This document shows, in pieces, positions 7,888 through 17,294 of a DNA stretch of 64,000 nt (the first letter of the stretch is position 1; each line of letters starts with the position of its first letter). The position numbers and the translations under genes are program-made. This DNA comes from Paracoccus zhejiangensis. Its GTDB lineage: Bacteria > Pseudomonadota > Alphaproteobacteria > Rhodobacterales > Rhodobacteraceae. Below the pieces are notes generated by a model. That model saw only the letters and a list, made by a program, of their open reading frames with translations, was not told the origin of the DNA and made no database searches. Location of the stretch: the NCBI RefSeq assembly GCF_002847445.1, contig NZ_CP025431.1, positions 1 through 64,000 of the forward strand, in the 5' to 3' direction.

Positions 7888-8877
7888 ATGACGATCAAAC
7901 TGGAAAACGACTGGATCTGGGACAGCTGGTATGTCCATGACGGAGACCGCTGGCACGGCTATTTCCTGAAGGCGCCGAAATCCCTTGGCGATCCGCAGTT
8001 GCGCCATTTCAACGCCACGCAGGGCCATGCGGTCAGCGACGACCTGGTGAACTGGACGCATCTGGGCACCAGCCTGACCCCCGCCCCCAGCCCGGCCTGG
8101 GACGATTTCACCACCTGGACCGGCTCGGTCACCCGCGGCGATGACGGGCAATGGCACCTCTTCTACACCGGCACCTCGCGCGCGGATGAGGGGCTTTACC
8201 AGCGCATCGGCCATGCGGTCTCGGACGACCTGCACAACTGGACCCGCGTCGGCGACGGGCTGGCGCTGGACCTGGCCGGGCCTGGGGCCGAGGCCTACGA
8301 GGCCGAGCACGCCAAGGGCTTCTGGCACGACCGCGCCATGCGCGACCCCTGGGTCATGCGCGATCCCGAGGGCGCGGGCTGGCTGATGTATTTCACCGCC
8401 CGCGTGCCCGGCGTGGCCGAGGCCAATGCCGGCGGCGCCATCGGTTTCGCCACCTCGCCCGACCTGATGACCTGGACCCTGCAACCGCCGGTTTTCGCGG
8501 GCGATTACGGCCAGCTCGAGGTGCCGCAGGTGTTTCAAGCGCAAGGGCAATGGTATTGCCTTTTCTGCACCGCCGACGAGCATTTTTCGAAGGCGCGGGC
8601 GGCCGCGACCCCGGGCGGGCCGGTCACCGGCAACCACTACCTGATCGGCGACAGCCCGCGCGGTCCGTGGCGCGTGGCCGATGGCTTCCTCGACGGCGTG
8701 CTGCCCTGCCGCCGCTATGCCGCGCGGATCGTCGAGACCGATCAGGGCCTGCGCATCCTCGGCTTTGCCGACCACACGCCCGGCGGCTTCGGCGGCTATG
8801 TCATGGACCCCGAGCCCGTGGCGATCGGCCGCGATGGCCTGCTCAGGGTCGAACCCCTTACCGAAACGGCGGAGTAG
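7888..8877 (+). CDS. GH32/GH68-like (clan GH-J) cytosolic glycosidase
   Basis: A 329-residue five-bladed beta-propeller glycosidase. WIWDSW at residues 9-14 puts a candidate nucleophile at Asp12, as in the WDSWP motif of GH68 and the WMNDPNG motif of GH32. RDPWV around Asp153 matches the transition-state-stabilising RDP motif, and LEVPQVF places a candidate acid/base at Glu211. Repeated SDDL-x-NWT segments mark the blades. There is no signal peptide and no C-terminal beta-sandwich, so it is shorter than typical GH32 enzymes and acts in the cytoplasm on imported sugar. Its place between the permeases and the ATPase suggests that it hydrolyses the transported substrate, probably a beta-fructoside such as sucrose or a short fructan. 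A related GH43-like specificity cannot be excluded. Confidence 0.65.
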   Translation: MTIKLENDWIWDSWYVHDGDRWHGYFLKAPKSLGDPQLRHFNATQGHAVSDDLVNWTHLGTSLTPAPSPAWDDFTTWTGSVTRGDDGQWHLFYTGTSRADEGLYQRIGHAVSDDLHNWTRVGDGLALDLAGPGAEAYEAEHAKGFWHDRAMRDPWVMRDPEGAGWLMYFTARVPGVAEANAGGAIGFATSPDLMTWTLQPPVFAGDYGQLEVPQVFQAQGQWYCLFCTADEHFSKARAAATPGGPVTGNHYLIGDSPRGPWRVADGFLDGVLPCRRYAARIVETDQGLRILGFADHTPGGFGGYVMDPEPVAIGRDGLLRVEPLTETAE

Positions 8878-8880
8878 ACC

Positions 8881-9945
<1,065 letters not shown>

Positions 9946-10052
9946 ATATCGGGGCGGCGCATTGGTCGCGCCACCATGCCAGACCTGACGGCATCGAGGG
10001 GGGATCAGCCTTGAAGCTCTTGGTCATGACGAGCGAATCTGATCTGCCATAG

Positions 10053-10069
10053 GTTGCATTTCATGCAAC
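10053..10069. repeat. Inverted repeat GTTGCAT-TTC-ATGCAAC
   Basis: Two perfect 7-base arms around a 3-base spacer lie just before the terminator of the sugar operon. It may be a small extra hairpin in the transcript or a protein-binding site; the sequence alone does not decide. Confidence 0.4.
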
Positions 10070-10075
10070 ACGCCC

Positions 10076-10108
10076 CGCGCCCGCCGGATCAACCGGCGGG
10101 CGCGTTTT
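10076..10108 (+). terminator. Rho-independent terminator of the sugar ABC operon
   Basis: CGCGCCCGCCGG (10076-10087) pairs perfectly with CCGGCGGGCGCG (10093-10104) around ATCAA, followed by TTTT. It lies about 130 bases after the ATPase stop. Confidence 0.85.
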
Positions 10109-10371
10109 GTCAAGATGGCCGGGCGCCTGTCACTTGGCCGAATATGATCAATTGTTCTAACCATACCAAGGCACTGGCGACAGAATGTCACAGGACCCAG
10201 GGCGGAACGGCTGCTAATTGCGATCCGCAAGTCAGATCAAGGGCTTGACCACAGCGACCGCGGCACCGGCCCGATGCCGCGCATCGTCATCCCTCAGGAA
10301 CAACCTCAGCTTGCACGTTGACGCAAGGTAAGCCACTCATTAACGAGTATTAACATTGGCGTCTGCATATG

Positions 10372-10390
10372 AAATATCTCATCGATATTT
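10372..10390. promoter_or_regulatory. Palindrome AAATATC-N5-GATATTT upstream of the Hint gene
   Basis: A perfect 7-base inverted repeat with a 5-base spacer sits in an A+T-rich island about 180 bases before the Hint-domain start. The size and symmetry fit a dimeric regulator site. No regulator gene lies beside it. Confidence 0.35.
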
Positions 10391-10566
10391 TGGGACCGTC
10401 GGGGGGTGGCTGAAGCAATGAGTGACCTGGTCAAGAGTACCCACTTCACCACCTTCTTCCGCGGTTTCGATCCACATGCGGAACGTTGCCATCCCGGCAT
10501 CTGATGCGTGCCGGAACGCAAACGCCTGAACCAACAGCAGCCCCCGTGTAAAACCGGAACCTCGAC

Positions 10567-12399
10567 ATGCCTCCTATCGATCCCACCAATGTCACCAGCC
10601 CGACGACTGCCACGATCAATGATACGCAGGCAGTTGGATCCTATGCCGGCGTTCCCCAGCACGTCATCATCGATGGACGGGACTTCCTGATCGTCGATGC
10701 CGACGCGAATGGTGTCGCGATCTTCAACATCGATTCGGCCACTGGCGCGCTGAGCGCGACGCCGACCTATCTGACCTGGCCGATTGCTGCTTCGGAATAT
10801 GAGGCCGGCGACTACGACCAGTTCAGGTTCTTTACCAGCCCGGACGGCACCAAGGTGACGGGCTTCGATGGTGACAGCAGAGGTGTTGCTGCCCTGACCT
10901 ACAACAAGACGACCTCGACCTGGTCGGTTTCCTATGACCCCGGGGGCGCTGCTGGCGGTGTCACCGGCAATCCGATGGATTTCGAGGCCTTCCAGACGAC
11001 CAATGGCAATGTCTACGGATACGGCGCCTCGCCGACCGACCAGGTCTTCACCAAGTACCAGTGGAACTGGGACACCAATTCGTGGTCACCGACCGGAACA
11101 AGCTTCACCAGCCCCATCGGCGCGACGGCTGACACCACGGCGACCAGAATGGTCACAGGCCCCGACGGGTCGCAGTATTTGGTGAACTTCAGCTCCGCCG
11201 GCTTTCCGTTGATCGAGAACACCTACATCTACCAGATCGATGCGACGACCGGCAATTACATCCCGGGTTCGGCCATTCGGGTCCCGACCTCGACCGCGGC
11301 CAGCGGCACGGGCCGACTCGGCGCGCTGACACGGGGTGAGGTCTCCATAGATCCCTATGGCAACATGGTCTTCAACAGCACGAACGGTGTGCAGGTGATC
11401 AACCCCCATACCGGGGCTTTCCTGTATGAGGACCACCCGGGCGGCACCGGCGGAACCACGTTCCATTACGGCAGCGATCTCATCTATGGCGAGGATGGTT
11501 ACGTCTATGTCGTGGGCCGCGATGGCAACCAGCAGCTTCAGACCAAGGTCTACCAGATCAGCAGCACCGGGACCTGGAGTTTCGTCAGCCAGGGAACCGA
11601 CACGACCTCGGGCATTACCTGGACGGGCGTAACCAGCGGGTCGTATCCAGAATCCAGCAACGATGTCACGACGCTGTCGAGTGGCGTGAAGATGATCTAC
11701 ACGACGCAGGAACTGGGGGCCAACGGGCCGGTGACCCAGGTCGCGGCGCAGGTCTCGAACATCGGCGAGCTTCCGACCCCTGTCTGCTTCGTCTCGGGAA
11801 CGCTGATCGAGACCATTCAGGGCCTGAAACCGGTCGAGCAGCTGCAAACCGGCGACATGGTGCGCACCAAGGATAACGGCTACAAGCCGATCCTGTGGAT
11901 CGGGTCGCAGACGGTCGCCCTCGCCGGGCAGCCCGACGAGCGGTTCCTGCCGGTGCGGATCAGTGCGGGTGCCCTGGGCAAGGGCTTTCCCGAACGGGAT
12001 CTCTATGTCTCGCAGCAGCACCGGATCCTGGTCAGGTCGCGGATCGTCCGCAACGTGATCGGCACTGACGAGGCGCTGGTCCCCGCCAAGAAGCTGCTGG
12101 ACGCCGAGGGCATCGACCTGGTGACGGATTGCGACGAGGTGACCTATATCCACATCCTCTTCGACCAGCACGAGATCGTCTATTCGAACGGCGCCGAGAC
12201 TGAGTCCTTCTATACCGGCCCCTGCGCGCTGGAGACGATCGGCGCCGAGGCCCGGGCCGAGGTGATGGCGCTGTTCCCCGAACTTGCGGATGCCACCTAC
12301 AAGGCACCCACGGCGCGGATCTTCCCTCCGGGGAAGCTCTGCAACAAGCTGGCGATGCGGCACGCCAAGAACAAGGTGGCGCTTTACTCGCTGCAGTAA
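10567..12399 (+). CDS. Hint_2-domain protein with beta-rich N-terminal region
   Basis: A 610-residue protein in two parts. Residues 1-405 have no signal peptide or known catalytic motif but show repeated beta-strand phrases with Asp/Gly turns (for example FLIVDADANGVAIFNID and YIYQIDATTGNYIPGS) that suggest a propeller or similar beta repeat. From Cys407 (CFVSGTLIET) to about residue 545 is a Hint domain of the Hedgehog/intein type: a GD-x-V strand (QTGDMVRTKDNG), VSQQHRILV and a late strand-turn (YIHILFDQHEIVYSNG). Such proteins are common in Rhodobacteraceae, where Cys-started Hint domains are thought to drive autoproteolysis after secretion. Here Cys407 is the predicted cleavage residue. 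The ATG has only a weak ribosome site. The role is unknown; secretion by a type I route is plausible but unproven. Confidence 0.75.
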   Translation: MPPIDPTNVTSPTTATINDTQAVGSYAGVPQHVIIDGRDFLIVDADANGVAIFNIDSATGALSATPTYLTWPIAASEYEAGDYDQFRFFTSPDGTKVTGFDGDSRGVAALTYNKTTSTWSVSYDPGGAAGGVTGNPMDFEAFQTTNGNVYGYGASPTDQVFTKYQWNWDTNSWSPTGTSFTSPIGATADTTATRMVTGPDGSQYLVNFSSAGFPLIENTYIYQIDATTGNYIPGSAIRVPTSTAASGTGRLGALTRGEVSIDPYGNMVFNSTNGVQVINPHTGAFLYEDHPGGTGGTTFHYGSDLIYGEDGYVYVVGRDGNQQLQTKVYQISSTGTWSFVSQGTDTTSGITWTGVTSGSYPESSNDVTTLSSGVKMIYTTQELGANGPVTQVAAQVSNIGELPTPVCFVSGTLIETIQGLKPVEQLQTGDMVRTKDNGYKPILWIGSQTVALAGQPDERFLPVRISAGALGKGFPERDLYVSQQHRILVRSRIVRNVIGTDEALVPAKKLLDAEGIDLVTDCDEVTYIHILFDQHEIVYSNGAETESFYTGPCALETIGAEARAEVMALFPELADATYKAPTARIFPPGKLCNKLAMRHAKNKVALYSLQ

Positions 12400-12436
12400 G
12401 GCGTACCTGCGGGCGGGGATCGACGGAAAGCACAAG

Positions 12437-12470
12437 ACCGTACCGGGAAAGAAGGCCCGGTACGGTTTGA
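12437..12470. terminator. Terminator between convergent genes
   Basis: ACCGTACCGGG (12437-12447) pairs with CCCGGTACGGT (12456-12466) around an 8-base loop, followed by TTGAACGTTT. It lies between the Hint gene and the convergent dioxygenase gene and could act for the plus strand, with weaker support on the minus strand. Confidence 0.6.
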
Positions 12471-12503
12471 ACGTTTCGGCAAGATCATCCCTGCCCGCGC
12501 CGC

Positions 12504-13328
12504 CTAGCCCGCGTGGAACACGAAGGACCGCATCGAGACCGAACCGAGATCGATGGCATCGGTCATGAAGGTCAGGCGGTCAGCCTTGTCCGAGGCGCCG
12601 GCGATGGTCAGCGCGGGCATGTAGTGATCGACCGTCGGATGGGCCATCGGCAGCAGCGATCCCAGCCTGTTCGTATCGGCCAGCGCGGCGAAGTCACGAT
12701 CCTCGAGCCGGCTGGTGAACAGCTGGTCAAACTCCAGCGCGAAATCCTGCGGCGCGCCGCCGGGGCGCATCAGGCGCAGGTTGTGCACCACGTTGCCCGA
12801 ACCAAGGATCAGCACGCCGCGATCGCGCAGTTGCGACAGGGTGCGCCCGACCTCGAGCTGATGATCCAGCCCGCGCGACATGTCGATCGAGACCTGGAAC
12901 ACCGGCACATTCGCCTCGGGATAAAGGAAGCGCAGCACCGCCCAGGCCCCGTGATCCAGACCCCAAGTGTCATCCTCGGCGGCGTGATGGCTGGCCAGAA
13001 GGCTGGCCACCTCGCGCGCCAGTTCGGGATTGCCGGGGGCGGGATAGGTCATTTCATACAAGGGCTGCGGGAATCCGTAGAAGTCATGGATGGTCTTGGG
13101 CAGGGCCGAGACATCGACCAGCGTGGTGCCGCGCGTCATCCAATGGGCCGAGACGACGAGGATGGCGGCAGGCTGCGGCAGGCTTTGCCCCAGCGTCGTC
13201 CAGGCGCGGCTGTAGGCGGTATCATTCAGCGCGTTCATCGGGCTGCCATGACCCAGGAACACCACCGGCATCCGCGCCGAAGGGGCCAGCCGGTCGCGCA
13301 GGGCGTGAAGATCGTGGATCGCACTCAT
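12504..13328 (-). CDS. ygiD: DOPA 4,5-dioxygenase-like extradiol dioxygenase (LigB/YgiD family)
   Basis: A 274-residue protein of the LigB superfamily. The metal-site landmarks of the DODA/YgiD group are present: GHGSPMNAL near residue 27, SAHW near residue 61 and DHGAW about residue 123, followed by GSGNVVHNL near 175, all supplying histidines. E. coli YgiD cleaves L-DOPA and related catechols in vitro; the physiological substrate is usually unknown. The start at 13328 (MSAIHDLHALRDR) is preceded by GAAAGGACAG; a longer frame exists but begins inside the doxX gap. It follows a DoxX gene in the same direction and is divergent from a LysR gene, an arrangement often seen for quinone or catechol stress response. 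Co-regulation with doxX is likely. Confidence 0.85.
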   Translation of the reverse strand: MSAIHDLHALRDRLAPSARMPVVFLGHGSPMNALNDTAYSRAWTTLGQSLPQPAAILVVSAHWMTRGTTLVDVSALPKTIHDFYGFPQPLYEMTYPAPGNPELAREVASLLASHHAAEDDTWGLDHGAWAVLRFLYPEANVPVFQVSIDMSRGLDHQLEVGRTLSQLRDRGVLILGSGNVVHNLRLMRPGGAPQDFALEFDQLFTSRLEDRDFAALADTNRLGSLLPMAHPTVDHYMPALTIAGASDKADRLTFMTDAIDLGSVSMRSFVFHAG

Positions 13329-13380
13329 CGTCTGTCCTTTCGGGGGAAGGGGCCGCCTCCACCGAGGCGGCCAGAGGAGA

Positions 13381-13788
13381 TCAGGCCGTGGCAAGCGCCG
13401 GGGCCGAGGGCTTCAGCGCCAGCGCTCCGCTGCCCAGAAGCGCGATGACAGCATTGATGATGACCCAGAACAGCGGGAATTCCCAGCCACCGCCCTCGCC
13501 CGAGAACAGCCAGCCATTGCCGGCATGCACCCAGACCGCACCCAGCAGCACCGGGATCAGCGCCAGCGCCACGGCCCGCGTGCCGATGCCCAGCACCAGC
13601 GCCAGGCCGCCGGCCAGTTCGGCGAAGATGGTCAGGTAGGCGACAAAGCCGGGCAGGCCGAGGCTTCCGAAATAGCCAACCGTGCCGGGGATGGTGAAGA
13701 CCAGCACTTTCAAGAAGCCATGGGCGATGAACAGGGCGCCGCTGGAAACGCGCAACACCAGCGCGGCGATATCGGTGGTCGAGGTCAT
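13381..13788 (-). CDS. DoxX-family membrane protein
   Basis: A 135-residue integral membrane protein with four hydrophobic helices, typical in length for the DoxX/DoxD family. ALFIAHGFLKVLVFT in helix 1 and the FAELAGGLALVLGIGTR segment in helix 2 are characteristic. The start MTSTTD at 13788 has an AAGGAACC ribosome site; an earlier frame start gives a non-membrane extension without support. DoxX proteins are linked to thiol and redox homeostasis or to quinone handling. The dioxygenase gene lies 52 bases downstream in the same direction, so the two probably form an operon controlled by the divergent LysR regulator. Confidence 0.85.
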   Translation of the reverse strand: MTSTTDIAALVLRVSSGALFIAHGFLKVLVFTIPGTVGYFGSLGLPGFVAYLTIFAELAGGLALVLGIGTRAVALALIPVLLGAVWVHAGNGWLFSGEGGGWEFPLFWVIINAVIALLGSGALALKPSAPALATA

Positions 13789-13874
13789 GTCGGGTTCCTT
13801 TTGGGGGGCGCCGTCTGGCGGCGGGATGATGTGATGAGCGGAAGATAGCGCTTGACCATTCATCCTGAAATGGC

Positions 13875-13890
13875 GTCATTGCGGAATGAC
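13875..13890. promoter_or_regulatory. GTCATT-GCGG-AATGAC palindrome in the doxX/LysR divergent promoter
   Basis: A perfect 6-base inverted repeat with a 4-base spacer lies in the 132-base gap between doxX (13788) and the LysR gene (13921). A second, imperfect palindrome (CCATTCA-TCC-TGAAATGG) overlaps 13856-13873. LysR regulators usually bind such T-N11-A-like sites in divergent promoters, so this is the probable regulatory site for both directions. Confidence 0.5.
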
Positions 13891-13920
13891 TATCCCTGAT
13901 CTGTTCCGAATTGATCCGCC

Positions 13921-14817
13921 ATGGATTTGATCGACGCGCTGAAGGCCTTTGTCGCGACCGCCCAGACCGGTTCCTTCACCGCGGCGGCGGGGCAACTGGG
14001 TGTCTCGAACCGGCTAACCTCGAAATACGTGGCCGAGCTCGAGGCGCGGTTGGGGGTGCGGCTGTTGCAGCGCACCACCCGCAAGGTCGGGCTGACCCCG
14101 GCGGGCGCGGATCTGCTGGCCCGCGCCCCGGCGCTGCTCGACGATCTGGACGAGCTGATCGGCGAGGTGTCCGAGGGGTCGAAGGGCTTCTCGGGGGTGA
14201 TCCGGGTCTCGGCCCCGGTGACCTTCGGCGAGATCTGGGTGAGCGGGATGCTGGAACGCTTTGCCCGTCCGCACCCGGCCCTGTCCTTCGACCTGCGGCT
14301 GAACGACCGGCATGTCGACCTGGCGAGCGAAGGGATCGACCTCGCCTTCCGCATGGGACAGAGCCAGACGCAATCGCTGAAGGCTCGCAGGCTGGGCCGG
14401 TTCCAGTCGATGGTCGCGGCCAGCCCCGACTACCTGGCGCGGCGCGGGATGCCGCAGGTTCCGGCCGATCTCGCGGCGCATGACTGCATCATCGACAGCA
14501 ACCGCCGCAGCCCCCGGCGATGGGTGCTGGGCGAGGGCAAGGGGGCCAGCGAGGTCTTGGTGAGCGGGCGGTTCCAGGTGAACTCTGCCCGGGCGGCGGT
14601 CGAACTGGCGGTCCGGGGACAGGGGCTGGCCTTCGTCCCGCGCTTTGCGCTGCACGATGCGCTGGCGGCGGGGCTGTTGCTGCCGGTCCTGCCCGATCAC
14701 CCCGGCGAGGCCATCCCGCTGAGCGCGGTCTACCTGGAGGGTCGCGTCCTGCCGCGCAAGATCCGCGCCCTGATCGACTTCGCCGCCGAGGATATCCGGC
14801 AGGCGGATATCCTCTAG
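13921..14817 (+). CDS. LysR-family transcriptional regulator
   Basis: A 298-residue LysR regulator. The N-terminal winged helix-turn-helix spans roughly residues 1-60 (MDLIDALKAFVATAQTGSFT, then AAGQLGVSNRLTSKYVAELE) and is followed by the linker helix and a two-lobe effector domain. SGVIRVSAPVTFGEIWVS marks the first strand of that domain. It belongs to the subtype whose second helix reads LGVSN rather than LGVSQ. The gene is divergent from the doxX-dioxygenase pair and is the likely regulator of it, responding to a catechol, quinone or oxidative signal. The ligand cannot be read from the sequence. The last codon precedes the end of the minus-strand ABC exporter by five bases. Confidence 0.9.
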   Translation: MDLIDALKAFVATAQTGSFTAAAGQLGVSNRLTSKYVAELEARLGVRLLQRTTRKVGLTPAGADLLARAPALLDDLDELIGEVSEGSKGFSGVIRVSAPVTFGEIWVSGMLERFARPHPALSFDLRLNDRHVDLASEGIDLAFRMGQSQTQSLKARRLGRFQSMVAASPDYLARRGMPQVPADLAAHDCIIDSNRRSPRRWVLGEGKGASEVLVSGRFQVNSARAAVELAVRGQGLAFVPRFALHDALAAGLLLPVLPDHPGEAIPLSAVYLEGRVLPRKIRALIDFAAEDIRQADIL

Positions 14818-14822
14818 ACCCG

Positions 14823-16520
14823 TCAGTTGGACAGCGCCGAATAGACCCCGCCCCGTTCGACAAGCTCGGCATGAGAGCCCAGTTCGACAATCCGCCCCTG
14901 CTGCATGACGACGATGCGGTCGGCATTGCGGATCGTGCCAAGCCGGTGCGCGATGACCAGCGTAGTGCGGCCGACCGACAGCCGGTCCAGCGCCTGCTGG
15001 ATCTCGCGCTCGGTCTGGCTGTCCAACGCGCTGGTCGCCTCGTCGAGGATCATGATCGGCGGGTTCTTCAGGAAGGCGCGGGCAATGGCGACACGCTGGC
15101 GCTGACCGCCCGACAGCATCACCCCGCGTTCGCCCACGACCGTCTCCAGCCCCTCGGGCAGCGTTTCGATCAGAGATGTCAGTTGCGCCTGTGCGGCGGC
15201 CTGCCGGATCTCGTCCTCGGAGGCGCCAAGCCGGCCATAGGCGATATTCTCCCGCAGCGTGCCGCCGAACAGGAACACGTCCTGGCTGACAAGCCCGATC
15301 TGGCGGCGCAGCCCGTTCAGGCGCATCTGCGGCAGCGCGATGCCGTCGATGCTGATCGAACCGGAGGTCGGCTCGTAAAAGCGCGGCAGCAGTGCCAGCA
15401 ACGTGGTCTTGCCGGCACCCGACGGCCCGACAAAGGCCACGGTCTCGCCGGCGCGGATGTCGAGGGTGATCGCCTCCAGCACCGGCCGGTTCTCATAGGC
15501 GAAGTTCACATCGTCAAAGCGGATGGCTCCGCGCAGGGCCGGTGCCTCGATCGCATCCGGGGCGTCGGCGATCTCGGGCTCGGTCGCCAGCAATTCCTGG
15601 TAACGGCGAAAGCCGGCGATGCCGCGCGGATAGGTCTCGATCACCGCAGCGATCTTTTCCAGCGGGCGGTAGAAGACGCCCACCAGCAGCAGGAAGCCGA
15701 CGAAGCCGCCGGTGGTCAGCGCGCCCGACAGCACGAAGCCCGCGCCCACCACCATGACGATGACCTGCACCAGCCGCAGGCCGAGATATTGCAGGGCACT
15801 CGACGCCGCCATGATGCGATAGGCGTCCAGCTTGGCCTGCCGGTAGCGCGCATTGTCGCTGGAAAAGAGGTCGCTCTCGTGGCTCTCGTTGCCAAAGGCC
15901 TGCACCACGCGCACGCCGCCAAGCGCCTCTTCCAGCCGAACGTTGAAATCCCCTACCCGGGCATAGATCGCCCGCCAGGTTCGCGTCATCCGCCCGCCAT
16001 AGAGGATGACCAGAGCCAGCATGGCGGGGACGATCAGCGCGACGATCAGCGCCAGTTGCGGGTTGATCCAGAACATCAGCGCGAAGGCCCCGACAAAGGT
16101 CATCAGCGCGATGAAGGCATCCTCGGGACCGTGATGGGCGACCTCGCCGATCTCCTCGAGATCGCGGGTGACGCGGGCGACCAGCTTGCCGGTGCGGGTG
16201 CGGTCATACCAGCGCCAGCTGAGCCGGGTCAGGTGGTCAAAGGCCCGGGCGCGCATCTCGGTCTCGATGTTGATCCCGAGCTTGTGTCCCCAATAGATCA
16301 CCACCGTCAGCAATCCCGCATTCACCGCGTAAAGCACCAGGAGGCCCACGGCGGCCAGCACGGTCAGCGACCAGTCGCCGCGTGGCAAGAGGTCGTCGAT
16401 GAAGGCGGTGATGGCCAGCGGGAAGGCCAGTTCCAGCAGGCCCGACAGCACCGCGCAGCCGAAATCCAGCCAGAAGAGTCCCATGAAAGGGCGGTAATAG
16501 GAAAAGAAGTCACGCAGCAT
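14823..16520 (-). CDS. ABC exporter, fused transmembrane and ATPase domains
   Basis: A 565-residue half-transporter. Residues 1-310 form a type IV exporter membrane domain with about six helices (DFGCAVLSGLLELAFPLAI, then SLTVLAAVGLLVLYAV and others). The C-terminal ATPase has Walker A GPSGAGKTT near residue 363, the signature LSGGQRQR, Walker B ILDEATSALD and an AHRLGTIRNADRI switch. It should work as a homodimer that exports or flips a substrate. It lies six bases downstream of the FhuC-like gene, so it is likely part of the siderophore operon. An exporter there could release siderophore or iron-free ligand, or move imported siderophore; no biosynthetic genes are in this window. Related multidrug or lipid exporters remain possible. 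Confidence 0.85.
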   Translation of the reverse strand: MLRDFFSYYRPFMGLFWLDFGCAVLSGLLELAFPLAITAFIDDLLPRGDWSLTVLAAVGLLVLYAVNAGLLTVVIYWGHKLGINIETEMRARAFDHLTRLSWRWYDRTRTGKLVARVTRDLEEIGEVAHHGPEDAFIALMTFVGAFALMFWINPQLALIVALIVPAMLALVILYGGRMTRTWRAIYARVGDFNVRLEEALGGVRVVQAFGNESHESDLFSSDNARYRQAKLDAYRIMAASSALQYLGLRLVQVIVMVVGAGFVLSGALTTGGFVGFLLLVGVFYRPLEKIAAVIETYPRGIAGFRRYQELLATEPEIADAPDAIEAPALRGAIRFDDVNFAYENRPVLEAITLDIRAGETVAFVGPSGAGKTTLLALLPRFYEPTSGSISIDGIALPQMRLNGLRRQIGLVSQDVFLFGGTLRENIAYGRLGASEDEIRQAAAQAQLTSLIETLPEGLETVVGERGVMLSGGQRQRVAIARAFLKNPPIMILDEATSALDSQTEREIQQALDRLSVGRTTLVIAHRLGTIRNADRIVVMQQGRIVELGSHAELVERGGVYSALSN

Positions 16521-16526
16521 GGGGCC

Positions 16527-17294
16527 TCAGAGGGGAATGGCGATGGGCGCGCCATCGGGCTTGGACAGGACCTGCATGGGCAAGCCATAGATCTTTTGCA
16601 ACATCGGCGGGGTCATCAGGTCAGCCGGTGTGCCCTGCAGGACCAGCCGGCCACCCTTCAGCGCAACGACATGGTCGCAGAACCGGGCCGCCATGTTCAC
16701 CTCGTGCAGCACGATCACGGCACTGCGGCCAAGCTCGCGGCACATGCGCTGGACCAGCGACAGCACCTCGACCTGATGAGCGATGTCGAGCGCGCTGATC
16801 GGTTCATCCAGCAAAAGCGTACCGGCCTGTTGCGCCACCATCATCGCCAGCCAGACGCGCTGGCGCTCGCCGCCCGACAGGGTATCGACCAGCCGGTCGG
16901 CGAAGGGTGTGACGCCGCATTCGGCCATCGCCTCCGCGACCGCCGCGTGATCCCCTGGGCCAAAGCGCCCCAGCGCGCCGTGCCAGGGATAGCGGCCAAG
17001 CGCCACGAGTTCGCGCACCAGCATCCCCTCGGCGGGCGGGGTCGTCTGCGGCAGGAAGGCCAGCCGGCGGGCATAGTCGCGGGCGGGCCAGTCGGACAGC
17101 GCGCGCCCCTCGAAGCTGACGCTGCCCGTGCCGGCGATCTGGCGGGCCAGCACCTTGAGCAGCGTCGACTTGCCCGAGCCGTTATGGCCGATCAGCGCGA
17201 CAGCCTGACCGGCGGGCAGATCCAGGGTGATCTCGTCCAGCAGCCGGCGGCCCGGCACGTCAACGGCGAGATTGCGAAGGGAAAACAGCGTCAT
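16527..17294 (-). CDS. fhuC: Siderophore ABC transporter ATPase (FhuC-like)
   Basis: A 255-residue FepC/FhuC-type ATPase. Walker A GHNGSGKST lies at residues 36-44, LSGGERQRVWLAMM is the signature region, LLLDEPISALD is Walker B and the switch histidine is in VIVLHEVNMAARFCD. RYPWHGALGRF is a typical FhuC-type segment. The ATG sits in a 4-base overlap with the end of the permease gene, giving coupled translation. It powers import of iron(III) siderophore across the inner membrane with the FhuB-like permease upstream. Confidence 0.9.
   Translation of the reverse strand: MTLFSLRNLAVDVPGRRLLDEITLDLPAGQAVALIGHNGSGKSTLLKVLARQIAGTGSVSFEGRALSDWPARDYARRLAFLPQTTPPAEGMLVRELVALGRYPWHGALGRFGPGDHAAVAEAMAECGVTPFADRLVDTLSGGERQRVWLAMMVAQQAGTLLLDEPISALDIAHQVEVLSLVQRMCRELGRSAVIVLHEVNMAARFCDHVVALKGGRLVLQGTPADLMTPPMLQKIYGLPMQVLSKPDGAPIAIPL

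Larger units (their letters stand above)
9946..10566. other. Intergenic region, 621 bases
   Basis: No gene is supported here. It contains an inverted repeat at 10053-10069, a strong terminator at 10076-10108, and an A+T-rich stretch from about 10325 to 10395 that includes a perfect 7-base inverted repeat (10372-10390) and is the likely promoter region of the Hint-domain gene. The remainder shows no conserved coding pattern. Confidence 0.65.
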
